A stretch of DNA of 18,833 nt from Saccharospirillum sp040881935 (lineage in GTDB: Bacteria > Pseudomonadota > Gammaproteobacteria > Pseudomonadales > Natronospirillaceae): NCBI RefSeq assembly GCF_040881935.1, contig NZ_JBBECH010000062.1, positions 1 through 18,833 of the forward strand, given 5' to 3'. The notes beneath the pieces were generated by a model. It ran no database searches. It was not told the origin of the DNA and saw only the letters and a list, made by a program, of their open reading frames with translations. The translations under genes were made by a program, and so were the position numbers. Shown piece after piece: positions 5,786-13,218 of the stretch. Each line of letters opens with the position of its first letter. Position 1 is the stretch's first letter.

Positions 5786-6745
5786 TTATATCGGGGCTTC
5801 ACCAAATGGCCAGGCATCTTGTACGTCTGCCCACTCTGGCAATGCAGGCAACGCACCCGGGCGGCTAACCGCCACGGCCCCACAAGCGGCCGCAAAGCTC
5901 GTCGCCGCTTCCCAGTCACTCTCACCGAACGCTTCCAAATCGCGACCATTCAACGCCAGTAGCAAACCACCGGTAAAGGCATCACCACCCGCGGTAGTAT
6001 CCACCGCTTTAACCTTAGGCGGGCTAACTCGGTATTGGCCTTTTGGGGTAAGAATCGCAATGGCTTCGGCGCCGTCGGTAATAAACACCGCCCGGGCTGT
6101 GTTCAGCCAGTTGCTTACTGCAAAGCCATTGGCCTCTATCCAGTCTGCCTCTTCGCGGGAAACCTTGATGATGTCGGCCATGCGCAGGAAGCGTTGGATC
6201 ATGGCGGGGTCTACCTGGCGGTTGGGCCAGAGGTTGTGGCGCAGGTTTACGTCGAAGCTGATCACGGCGTTTTGGGCACGGGCTTTGGTTATGGCGGCCT
6301 GGGTGGTTTCGGCGATGTACTCGTCGGTGAGTGTATTGGAGCAGAAGTGAAAGGTACCGGCGCCTTCGAAGGCTTCGCTGGGCAGGTCGGATGGGGTCAT
6401 CACTACGTCGGCGGAGTTGTGGCGCAGGAATTCAAAGCTACGTTCGCCGCTCTCATCCAGGAACACATAGGCCAGGGGGGTATGCGCGGTTGGGTGTACG
6501 CCCAGGTAACTCATGTCTACGTTTAGCTGTTTCATGGCATTAGTCAGGAACTGGCCGAAGCGGTCGTCGCCTACCTGGCCGATAAAACGAGCGGCGGCAC
6601 CCAGACGGCCGACGGCGGCGGCTACGTTGGCCGGGGCACCACCGGGGTATTGGCGGAACTCGGGCAGTGAAAAACCACCCTCTTCGGCGGTGTTGAAGTT
6701 CAGAAAGTCGATCAGCAGTTCGCCAAAACAAAGGATGGGCTTCAT
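5786..6745 (-). CDS. PfkB-family carbohydrate kinase, fructokinase-like
   Basis: The 319-residue ribokinase-family enzyme phosphorylates a sugar with ATP in the cytoplasm. Residues 1-14 (MKPILCFGELLIDF) are the typical N-terminus. The first signature is GGAPANVAAAVGRLG (35-49). The substrate-closing segment is VGDDRFGQFL (58-67). ISFDVNLRHNLW (162-173) is typical of fructokinases. The second signature is DTTAGGDAFTGG (249-260), with Asp255 as catalytic base and the anion hole from AGGD. I chose the ATG at 6745 because the family begins here; an ATG at 6781 would add 12 residues with no ribosome site. It stands alone next to the integron, with no sugar transporter or regulator nearby, so the substrate (fructose is the best guess) is inferred from similarity only. 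Confidence 0.85.
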   Translation of the reverse strand: MKPILCFGELLIDFLNFNTAEEGGFSLPEFRQYPGGAPANVAAAVGRLGAAARFIGQVGDDRFGQFLTNAMKQLNVDMSYLGVHPTAHTPLAYVFLDESGERSFEFLRHNSADVVMTPSDLPSEAFEGAGTFHFCSNTLTDEYIAETTQAAITKARAQNAVISFDVNLRHNLWPNRQVDPAMIQRFLRMADIIKVSREEADWIEANGFAVSNWLNTARAVFITDGAEAIAILTPKGQYRVSPPKVKAVDTTAGGDAFTGGLLLALNGRDLEAFGESDWEAATSFAAACGAVAVSRPGALPALPEWADVQDAWPFGEAPI

Positions 6746-7037
6746 ATAAACAGGGTCTCGGGCGTTGGGCTCCCATAACATCGCACCGGGAGCAAATTGT
6801 GTTGTTTTATTACATTTTGGGTATTGTTGCAGCCCCGGCCACTTTTATAAACCCTTTTCCCTACCCGGGGCGGTGCTTATTTTATGATGCTGGGAAACAG
6901 GTCCCGTATTCACATGGTTATTGTTGCCTGGCAGGCTTTAATGCTGGCTTTGTCATTGCACCTTCACGGTTCTGCCTCAACATTGCTTCATATCGCACTA
7001 TACTGACTTCACTGCATTATTTAACGGGACGTATCAC
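6746..7037. other. Divergent intergenic region, no gene seen
   Basis: The region lies between the kinase and trhA starts, which diverge, so it must hold both promoters. AT-rich stretches (TTGTGTTGTTTTATTACATTTTG near 6797, and ATCGCACTATACTGAC near 6991) could serve as promoter elements, but I cannot assign -35/-10 pairs with confidence. Confidence 0.4.
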
Positions 7038-7688
7038 GTGACATCAGCTTTGGAATTACCCCGCTATTCGAAACTTGAAGAATGGGCGAACAGCCTGACC
7101 CACGGCCTGGGAGCCGTTTTATCGGTCGTTGGGCTGGTGGTTATGGTGGTGCTGGCATCTCTGGAAGGGGATGCCTGGAAGATCGTCAGTTCGGCCATTT
7201 TTGGCGCGACGCTGATCATGCTCTATAGCGCCTCAACCCTCTATCACGCCATTCAGAGCCCGCGCATTCGCGGCATTATGCAGCGGCTGGATCACATCGC
7301 CATTCTGTATCTGATCGCCGGTACCTACACGCCCTTTACCCTGGTCACTCTGCGCGGGCCCTGGGGTTGGTCGCTGTTTGGCGTTGTTTGGGGGTTAACG
7401 CTGTTCGGTACGGTGGTGCATCTGACTCAGTTGCGACGTTTTCATGGCCTGATGGTGGCGCTGTATCTGATTATGGGCTGGTCGGTAGTGGTGGCGATGA
7501 AGCCCCTGATCGATTCTTTGGCAACAGCGGGGCTGTGGCTAATGGTGGCAGGCGGGCTGTCTTACACATTGGGAGTGGTGTTCTACATTCGCAAGAGTTT
7601 GCCGTTCAACCATGCCATCTGGCATCTGTTTGTGCTGGCGGGCAGTGTGCTGCATTTCTTCTCGGTGGTGTATTTCGTAATTTTGTAA
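7038..7688 (+). CDS. trhA: PAQR-family membrane homeostasis protein TrhA (hemolysin III family, YqfA-like)
   Basis: The 216-residue integral membrane protein has seven predicted helices. Family signatures are EEWANSLTHGLGA (residues 14-26, with the conserved His), SASTLYHA (64-71), DHIAILYLIAGTYTPF (85-100) and NHAIWHLFVLAGSVLHFF (191-208). The conserved Ser, His and Asp positions are thought to bind a metal, as in PAQR receptors. Bacterial members are implicated in membrane fluidity or fatty-acid homeostasis; hemolysin is a historical name. The start is GTG at 7038 with a weak GGGAC upstream, and the next residues match family N-termini. It is monocistronic and followed by a large palindromic element. 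Confidence 0.9.
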   Translation: MTSALELPRYSKLEEWANSLTHGLGAVLSVVGLVVMVVLASLEGDAWKIVSSAIFGATLIMLYSASTLYHAIQSPRIRGIMQRLDHIAILYLIAGTYTPFTLVTLRGPWGWSLFGVVWGLTLFGTVVHLTQLRRFHGLMVALYLIMGWSVVVAMKPLIDSLATAGLWLMVAGGLSYTLGVVFYIRKSLPFNHAIWHLFVLAGSVLHFFSVVYFVIL

Positions 7689-7691
7689 CGT

Positions 7692-7868
7692 AAGTTCGGA
7701 GTTCGGTCGAAAGACTAGCGGCGGGTGCCGGATATGCCCCTGTGGGGTAGTCCGCAGCATGGATGCTGCGGCCTAGGCTACATGGATGTATTTACGCCGA
7801 CCCCACAGGGGCATATCCGGCGCCTGCCGCGGGCCAATGCCACACAGGCGCGCCGAACTCCGAAACTT
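7692..7868. repeat. Nested extragenic palindromic element (MITE/REP-like)
   Basis: There are three nested levels of symmetry. Outer arms at 7692-7706 (AAGTTCGGAGTTCGG) and 7853-7868 match with one inserted base. Middle arms at 7719-7748 and 7800-7829 are 30 bp with 28 matches, including a perfect 22-bp core starting GCCGGATATGCCCC. Inside are two small hairpins with the same ATGGAT centre, CCGCAGCAT-GG-ATGCTGCGG (7752-7771) and TACAT-GG-ATGTA (7779-7790), plus palindrome GCCTAGGC (7771-7778). It codes for nothing. It could be a mobile miniature element, or a transcript-end or RNA-stability structure behind trhA. Confidence 0.8.
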
Positions 7869-7922
7869 GCACTTCAGTGTCTGCGGACTTGGTTAGGGGA
7901 AGTTCTTTAGAAAAGGAAAGAA

Positions 7923-7942
7923 CGCAGCCTGATCAGGCTGCG
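7923..7942 (-). terminator. Palindromic terminator overlapping the bfd stop codon
   Basis: CGCAGCCTGATCAGGCTGCG is a perfect 20-bp palindrome. Reading the minus strand it is followed by TTCTTTCCTTTTC, a T-rich but not pure U-tract. The TGA stop of bfd lies in the middle of the palindrome. A second small inverted repeat (GTTCTTT/AAAGAAC, 7902-7923) abuts it. It probably ends the bfd transcript. Confidence 0.65.
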
Positions 7943-8127
7943 CTGAATTCTACATTGGCAACGGCGTCGGTTTCGTATTGACGCAACAGGGATTTGCACA
8001 ACTGGCCGCAGGCACCGCAATCGGTCGCTACACCCAGTTCGCGACGCACGTCGCTGTAATCAGCGCCCTGAATCGCTTGCTGTTCGATGTCTCTGTCGGT
8101 AATGCCTTTGCATAAGCATACGTACAT
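7933..8127 (-). CDS. bfd: Bacterioferritin-associated ferredoxin Bfd
   Basis: The 64-residue protein has a [2Fe-2S] cluster bound by four cysteines: CLC (Cys4, Cys6) and CGAC (Cys37, Cys40). The N-terminus MYVCLCKGITDRDIEQ and the segment GVATDCGACGQLCKSLL are diagnostic. Bfd docks on bacterioferritin and passes electrons to reduce and release stored iron. Length and cysteine spacing are normal. No bacterioferritin gene lies in the window. A Fur box 47 bases upstream of the start implies induction on iron starvation, as known for other bfd genes. The ribosome site is weak. Confidence 0.95.
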   Translation of the reverse strand: MYVCLCKGITDRDIEQQAIQGADYSDVRRELGVATDCGACGQLCKSLLRQYETDAVANVEFSAA

Positions 8128-8173
8128 ATCAGTTTGCTCTGTGCCTGTTGTGGATCGTTAACAGAATACTAAT

Positions 8174-8192
8174 GCGAAGGATTATCATTGGC
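8174..8192 (-). promoter_or_regulatory. Fur box upstream of bfd
   Basis: Read on the minus strand, GCCAATGATAATCCTTCGC matches the 19-bp Fur consensus GATAATGATAATCATTATC at 14 of 19 positions, with an unbroken 10-base AATGATAATC core. It lies 47-65 bases upstream of the bfd start, in promoter range. Repression by Fur with iron is the expected effect. Confidence 0.75.
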
Positions 8193-8280
8193 AAGAGAAA
8201 AGTTCTGTCAGGCGGTAATATTTTGTATCGCCTTAAATGACGGGTTTTTGGCGCTCCCATCTCCGCTTGAAAACAGCCAT

Positions 8281-8312
8281 AAAAAAAGGGCCGCGGATTG
8301 CTCCAACGACCC
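8281..8312 (-). terminator. Rho-independent terminator of the tctCBA operon
   Basis: On the minus strand, 33 bases after the tctA stop, GGGTCG pairs with CGGCCC (one G-U). An inner GGA/TCC stem is closed by a GCAA tetraloop, followed directly by seven T. This is a complete intrinsic terminator. Confidence 0.85.
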
Positions 8313-8345
8313 CAAAAGCACTGACAACAGCACGTCTGAATTGAG

Positions 8346-9872
8346 TTAGTCGCTTACCGCGTCTTCCCGGATGGAGGCACGCATGCGGGCGCGCAGTATT
8401 GGGCCTACCAAATAGGGCAGCAGCAGGCCCAGCCCAGCGACCAGCCAAAGCCCCAGCGCCAGCGGCGTACCCCAGAGAATGCCCCAGTCGCCATCAGAGA
8501 TGATCATGGCGTGGCCGAGGTTTTTCTCCATCTCCGGGCCGAGCAACATGCCGAGAATAATCGGCACCAGCGGCATCTCGAGTTTGCGCAGGATGTACCC
8601 CGCTACCCCGAAGGCGACCATAAAGTACAGGTCGAAGGTGCTGTGGCTGATCGAGTAGATACCCACGAAAGCAATCATCGTCACCATCGGCAGCAGGTAC
8701 ATCGGTGGTACCGAGAGCACCTTCACGAACACACCAATCATCGGAATGTTCAGCACCAGCAGCAGCAGGTTGCCAATCAGCAGCGCGGCGATCACGCCCC
8801 AAACGATGTCGGCATTCTGGGTAAACATCAACGGGCCGGGGGTGATGTTCAGCGAAATCAGCATCGCCAACAGCACCGCTGTGGTACCGCTGCCGGGTAC
8901 GCCCAGCGTCAGCATGGGCACCAGGGCACCGGAGGAGGCGCCATTGTTGCCAGCTTCCGGCGCGGCTACGCCACGCATGTCGCCTTCGCCAAAGCGGCCT
9001 TTTTTACCGAGCACTTTCTTTTCCAGCGTATAGCTGATGAAGCTGCCCAGAGAGGCACCGGCGCCCGGCAGCACACCGGCAATAAACCCCAGAATGCCAC
9101 CGCGAAAGGTGGTTGGCAGAATGCTGTAGATGTCTTTCATGCTCAGTTTCAGCTTGCCAACCTGAATCAGCGCCCTGCCCTTGCCTGCCTTCTCTTCAAT
9201 GAACAACAGCAGTTCGGAGATGGCGAACAGGCCGACAATGGCAAGAATAAAGTCGATGCCTTCGTACAGCTCCAGCACACCGAAGGTGTAGCGTTGGGTA
9301 CCGGTGGAAATGTCGATGCCGACGGTCGAGATCATGATGCCCAGCGTCGCGGCGACCACGGTTTTCATCGGGTTCTTGCCGGTAATACCGCCCAGGGTGG
9401 CGAAGGCCAGTACGAACAGGGCGAAGTATTCGGCCGGGCCGAAAGTCAGTGCAAACCGGGCCAGTACCGGGGCCAGCAGAATCAGGCCGATGGTGCCGAT
9501 CAGTCCGCCAATGAAGGAAGCAATGGCGGAGACGGCCAGGGCTTCGGCGGCTTTGCCGTTTTTGGCCATGGGGTAGCCATCTAGGCAGGTCATCATCGCC
9601 GGTTCATCACCGGGAATATTAAGCAGGATGGACGAAATGCGCCCACCGTACATGGCACCAGCGTACACCGAGGTCAGCAGAATCATCGCGGATTCAGGCG
9701 GCAGACCCAGGGTGAACGCCAGCGGAATAAGAATGGCAACGCCGTTAGCAGGGCCAAGGCCCGGCAGCGCGCCGATCAGGGTGCCGAGGAAGGCACCGCA
9801 CAGGGCCAACATCAGGTTGGTGGGTGTCAGCGCGACGGCAAAGCCTTCCATTAAATATTGCAGGGTTTCCAT
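8346..9872 (-). CDS. tctA: Tripartite tricarboxylate transporter, large permease subunit TctA
   Basis: The 508-residue inner-membrane protein forms the main channel of a TTT-family transporter that takes up citrate or similar tricarboxylates with a proton or sodium gradient. It has about 12 hydrophobic segments in two related halves. Each half carries the family loop, GALPGLGPANG (residues 34-44) and GVLPGAGASLGSF (266-278). YAGAMYGGRISSILLNIPGDEPA (70-92) and LGPEMEKNLGHAM near the C-terminus are also conserved. Its ATG shares one base with the tctB stop (TGATG), so translation is coupled. A strong terminator follows. It is complete with no lesions. Confidence 0.95.
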   Translation of the reverse strand: METLQYLMEGFAVALTPTNLMLALCGAFLGTLIGALPGLGPANGVAILIPLAFTLGLPPESAMILLTSVYAGAMYGGRISSILLNIPGDEPAMMTCLDGYPMAKNGKAAEALAVSAIASFIGGLIGTIGLILLAPVLARFALTFGPAEYFALFVLAFATLGGITGKNPMKTVVAATLGIMISTVGIDISTGTQRYTFGVLELYEGIDFILAIVGLFAISELLLFIEEKAGKGRALIQVGKLKLSMKDIYSILPTTFRGGILGFIAGVLPGAGASLGSFISYTLEKKVLGKKGRFGEGDMRGVAAPEAGNNGASSGALVPMLTLGVPGSGTTAVLLAMLISLNITPGPLMFTQNADIVWGVIAALLIGNLLLLVLNIPMIGVFVKVLSVPPMYLLPMVTMIAFVGIYSISHSTFDLYFMVAFGVAGYILRKLEMPLVPIILGMLLGPEMEKNLGHAMIISDGDWGILWGTPLALGLWLVAGLGLLLPYLVGPILRARMRASIREDAVSD

Positions 9873-10318
9873 CAGTCAAACTCCAGCAAGCCACCGGGCA
9901 GGCTCAATTCGAGTAGGTTGTTGAACAACAGGAACACCGATACTGCGCTGATCACGCCAACCAGAAACGCGGCTCTCGGCTTAGCACCCATGCGCCAGCA
10001 CAACGAACCAACGGCGAGCGTGGTGGCGATCACAAAACCCAAGGTTTCCAGCACGAAGGCGTACAGCACCAGAATCACCATGGCACCGACCAGTTCGCCA
10101 GCGGTGCGGCCTACGGGCCAGTGCGCATCGGGGTCTGGCTTGAACATCAGGTACAGGCTTGAACCGGCCAGAATAATGGCCAGAATAGTCGGGAAGGTCT
10201 CGGGGCCTACGGCCTCGTGGCCGCCAAACGGCGGCGGCCACTGCTGCGCGACCCAGCCGTAGGATACGGCCAGGACGAACAGGGCGAGACCCAGAAAGCG
10301 GTCTCCAAAGGATGTCAT
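9872..10318 (-). CDS. tctB: Tripartite tricarboxylate transporter, small permease subunit TctB
   Basis: The 148-residue membrane protein has four predicted helices, at about 8-26, 43-58, 76-103 and 115-133. It is the small, poorly conserved partner of TctA. Family hallmarks are GPETFPTILAIILAGSSLYLM (38-58), with the Gly-Pro-x-x-Phe-Pro motif, and a C-terminal helix pair ending in LLELSLPGGL. It sits between tctC and tctA, with an ATGA overlap with tctC upstream and a TGATG overlap with tctA downstream, so the three subunits are made together. Confidence 0.9.
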   Translation of the reverse strand: MTSFGDRFLGLALFVLAVSYGWVAQQWPPPFGGHEAVGPETFPTILAIILAGSSLYLMFKPDPDAHWPVGRTAGELVGAMVILVLYAFVLETLGFVIATTLAVGSLCWRMGAKPRAAFLVGVISAVSVFLLFNNLLELSLPGGLLEFD

Positions 10319-11292
10319 TGCAGCAAACCTATTTCGCGTGACAGGGTTTCAATGTCGGCCACTTGCTGGGTAACAAAGGCTTCGAACTCATCCGCAGGCG
10401 GGTGGAAGGGGATCAGGCCATTGCGCACCATCACTGCTTTCCATTCATCGCTGGCGTACAGTTCATCGATGGCGTTTACCCAATAAGCCTTGGCTTCGGG
10501 GTCCGCATCGATCGGCATAAAGAAACCGCGCCAGTTCGGGCCCAGTGCGTCGATACCCTGCTCACGAGCAGTCGGAATGTCGCTGAACTTGCCGGGCAGG
10601 CGGTCTTCAGCCAGTACCGCTAAAACGCGCAAATCGCCAGAATCGATAAAGCCAGTCGCTTCGGAAATGTCACCGGTAAAGGCATCCACATGGCCACCGA
10701 TAACCTGGGTCATGGCTTCGCCGCCGTTGTTGTACGAAAGGTAAGGAATGTTCGGCAATGAACCGGCACCGGCTGCCTTGGCGGCAATCAGTACTTTCAG
10801 GTGGTCCCAGCCGCCGTTGGCGCTGCCACCGGCAAACTTAACGTTGCGCGGGTTTTCTTTAACGGCGTCCATCAGGTCGTTCAGGTTTTGGTAGTCGGAA
10901 TCCTGACTGACGGCGATGATGCCGTAGTCGGCTCCGAGAGCACCCACCCATTTAACCATGCCAGCGTTCATGCCCGGGAATTGCTGTTGGGCAAGACGGG
11001 TGGTGGTGGCGGTTGAGGCTGCAACTAGCAGTTTGGAGTCGTCGTTACGCTTGCTGACGGTATGGGCGAAGGCTACGCCACCGCCAGCACCGGCCATGTT
11101 GGTGGTTTGAACCGAGCCAGACACCATGCCCAGTTCTTCCAGCACGTTACCCACGCTGCGGCAGGTAAAATCCCAACCGCCGCCCGGATCGGAAGGGGCG
11201 ATGCACTCTACGCGGCCACTGGGTTCCCAGGCCATAGCGGAAACACTGAACGCCGCAGCGGCCAGCAAAGACAAGGTTTGCTTGAGTTTCAT
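10315..11292 (-). CDS. tctC: Tricarboxylate-binding periplasmic protein TctC
   Basis: The 325-residue solute-binding protein delivers substrate to TctAB. A signal peptide covers residues 1-21 (basic MKLK, hydrophobic core, SAMA cleavage before WEPSG). The mature protein opens ECIAPSDPGGGWDFTCRSVGNVL, the TctC/BUG ligand-loop signature. FAGGSANGGWDHLKVLIA and DLRVLAVLAEDR are also family-typical. AGGxxD-type loops suggest a carboxylate ligand; citrate is likely but not proven. The ATG has AGAGGAAG seven bases upstream, a strong ribosome site suiting a subunit needed in excess. It is the first gene of the operon. Confidence 0.95.
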   Translation of the reverse strand: MKLKQTLSLLAAAAFSVSAMAWEPSGRVECIAPSDPGGGWDFTCRSVGNVLEELGMVSGSVQTTNMAGAGGGVAFAHTVSKRNDDSKLLVAASTATTTRLAQQQFPGMNAGMVKWVGALGADYGIIAVSQDSDYQNLNDLMDAVKENPRNVKFAGGSANGGWDHLKVLIAAKAAGAGSLPNIPYLSYNNGGEAMTQVIGGHVDAFTGDISEATGFIDSGDLRVLAVLAEDRLPGKFSDIPTAREQGIDALGPNWRGFFMPIDADPEAKAYWVNAIDELYASDEWKAVMVRNGLIPFHPPADEFEAFVTQQVADIETLSREIGLLQ

Positions 11293-11592
11293 GATGATCT
11301 TCCTCTGCTTTTGTTGTTGTATATCTACTGTTGTGATTCCCCGAACACCTTGATTGTTGTTAGCGAACGGGTTCAGAGCAGAGGCTAGGCTTGTGACTGT
11401 TTGATGACTAGATTGTGGTCGTAATGCGTTTAAGGCACTTAAAGGGCTTTTTGTTCATAAAGATCACGCGAAATACAGCGGCGGCTCGGTTAGGCTATAG
11501 TCACTATAAAAATGACATCACCCATACTATAAAAATACACCGCGCTGGCTCACCGGTAGCGACAATGCAAAACCCAGGCAGAAGCCCATCAC
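11293..11592. promoter_or_regulatory. Divergent control region between tctCBA and its two-component system
   Basis: These 300 noncoding bases hold both promoters. Nearest the kinase gene is a cluster of ACTATA half-sites: an inverted repeat TATAGT-C-ACTATA (11496-11508) and an 11-bp direct repeat ACTATAAAAAT (11503-11513 and 11526-11536), starts 23 bases apart, about two helical turns. These are good candidates for binding of the CitB-type regulator encoded next door. The TATAAAAAT parts could double as -10 elements. The tctC side shows only a TTGTTGTTG-rich leader. Confidence 0.55.
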
Positions 11593-13218
11593 GTGTTTAA
11601 ACGACTGAAACTCAAGACCCGAATGATTCTGGTGCTGGGTCTGGTCAGCGCCATTCAGACCGGCATTATTGGCGGCTTTGCCTGGTACTACCTCACCGCC
11701 TCGCTGGATGACCAGATCGGCCAGCGCGCCCTGAACGTGGCCAAAACCATTGCCGCCACACCGGATATCATTCGCGGTGTGCAAATGCGCGATGTCGAGA
11801 CTCTAAACCAGCTCAGCCAGAAACTGGCCAACACCAACGATGCGCTTTTCATCGTCATTGGCGATCACAACAGCATTCGCCTGGCGCACCCGAACCCGGA
11901 ACGGCTCGGTCATTCCATGGCGGACGATGAAGGTGACGATGGCTCGATCGCACTGATCGACGGCCAGGGTTACGTGAATAAAGCCCTGGGCAGCCTGGGT
12001 TTGTCGATGCGCGGCAAAGCACCGATTTACGACATGACCGGTGAAGACATTATCGGCATTGTTTCCGTTGGCTACGCGCTCGACCAGGTTCGCTCGACCA
12101 TCGCCCGTTATAACCTGGTGCTGTATCTGGTGATGGCCGTTATGCTGGTCGGCAGTGTCGCCATTGCCATTGTGATTGCCGGGCGGTTCAAGCGCGCTAT
12201 TTTTGGCCTGGAACCGGAGCAGATTGCCCGTCTGTTCGAAGAACAAAACGCTACATTGCAGTCGGTTCGCGAAGGTATTATCGCGATTAACCGGGAAGGT
12301 GTGATCACCACCATCAACCGCACGGCCGTCGACAGCCTGGGCCTCGATTCCGGAGCGCCACTGACCGGCAGACCCATTGCCGAGGTATTGCCGGAAAGCG
12401 GCTTAATGGCGGCGCTGGAACGGGGCGAACCGGAGTTTGACCAGGAAGTCTGGCTGAACGGCCGCCATATGATCGTCAACCGGTTGCCAGTCAAGCAGGA
12501 CAGCGCCATCATTGGGGTGGTATCGAGCTTTCGGCTGCGCGATGAACTCGATCAGGTCAGTCGGCAGCTCACCCGCATTCAACAATACGCCGATACACTG
12601 CGCAGCCAGACCCACGAGTATTCCAACAAGCTACACACCATTGCCGGGCTGATTCAGATTGGCGCGAACGACGAAGCGCTAGCGCTGATCGGCAGTGAAG
12701 TGCACGACCACCAGACTCTGATTCACCTGCTGCTCGATGCCGTGCCAGACCCGGTGCTGGCCGGCTGCATTCTCGGCAAATACAACCGCGCCCGGGAAAT
12801 GGGCCAGACCCTGGTAATCGATCCGGATAGCCACATGGCGGATGTGCCCGCCCAACTGCCAAAAGATCAATTGGTGTCGGTGCTCGGCAACCTGATCGAC
12901 AACGCGCTCGAAGCCACCCGCCGCCAACAGGGTGAGGGTGGCCAGGTGCAACTGAGCATGACCGACCTGGGGCTGGACCTGATCTTTGAAGTGGAAGACC
13001 AGGGGCCGGGCATCAGCGCCGAGGAAGAAGCCCGGATGTTTGAGAAAGGCGTCACCAGCAAAAGCGGCAGCGGCCATGGCATTGGCTTGTATCTGGTGCG
13101 CCAGTTTGTTGAACGCTGGGGTGGTTCAATCACGGTTGAAAATCTGGCCGTCGGTGGCAGCCGGTTTACCCTGTATTTGCCCAAACAGCCCCTGAACCCG
13201 GTGGGAGCAACCCAATGA
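11593..13218 (+). CDS. CitA/DcuS-type sensor histidine kinase for di- or tricarboxylates
   Basis: The 541-residue membrane kinase has TM1 at residues 12-34 and a periplasmic PDC/sCache sensor at about 35-172, with the ligand-site signature SIRLAHPNPERLGHSM (94-109) and a C-terminal strand DIIGIVSVGYAL. TM2 is at 174-197. A cytoplasmic PAS domain spans about 220-312 (VREGIIAINREGVITTINRTA). The dimerisation helix has the CitA-type H-box, with His341 in RSQTHEYSNKLHTIAGLIQ as phosphoacceptor. The ATPase domain has the N-box GNLIDNALEA (432-441), G1 DQGPGI (469-474) and G2 GHGIGL (494-499). It likely senses citrate or a related acid and phosphorylates the regulator downstream, whose ATG overlaps its stop. 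The start is GTG with a weak ribosome site. TctE would have lacked this architecture. Confidence 0.9.
   Translation: MFKRLKLKTRMILVLGLVSAIQTGIIGGFAWYYLTASLDDQIGQRALNVAKTIAATPDIIRGVQMRDVETLNQLSQKLANTNDALFIVIGDHNSIRLAHPNPERLGHSMADDEGDDGSIALIDGQGYVNKALGSLGLSMRGKAPIYDMTGEDIIGIVSVGYALDQVRSTIARYNLVLYLVMAVMLVGSVAIAIVIAGRFKRAIFGLEPEQIARLFEEQNATLQSVREGIIAINREGVITTINRTAVDSLGLDSGAPLTGRPIAEVLPESGLMAALERGEPEFDQEVWLNGRHMIVNRLPVKQDSAIIGVVSSFRLRDELDQVSRQLTRIQQYADTLRSQTHEYSNKLHTIAGLIQIGANDEALALIGSEVHDHQTLIHLLLDAVPDPVLAGCILGKYNRAREMGQTLVIDPDSHMADVPAQLPKDQLVSVLGNLIDNALEATRRQQGEGGQVQLSMTDLGLDLIFEVEDQGPGISAEEEARMFEKGVTSKSGSGHGIGLYLVRQFVERWGGSITVENLAVGGSRFTLYLPKQPLNPVGATQ

Noticed and set aside
5643..6350. 235-codon open frame on the plus strand
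   Set aside because: It is antisense to the fructokinase-like gene, low-complexity in composition, and has no ribosome site or recognisable domain.
8511..9584. Long open frame (357 codons) on the plus strand
   Set aside because: It lies wholly opposite tctA, is extremely rich in Gln/His/Arg without any domain, and is explained by the codon bias of the real gene on the other strand.
11527..13077. Several minus-strand frames of 85-147 codons opposite the sensor kinase
   Set aside because: They are shadows of the kinase gene, with no family features; the plus-strand frame has a full domain set.
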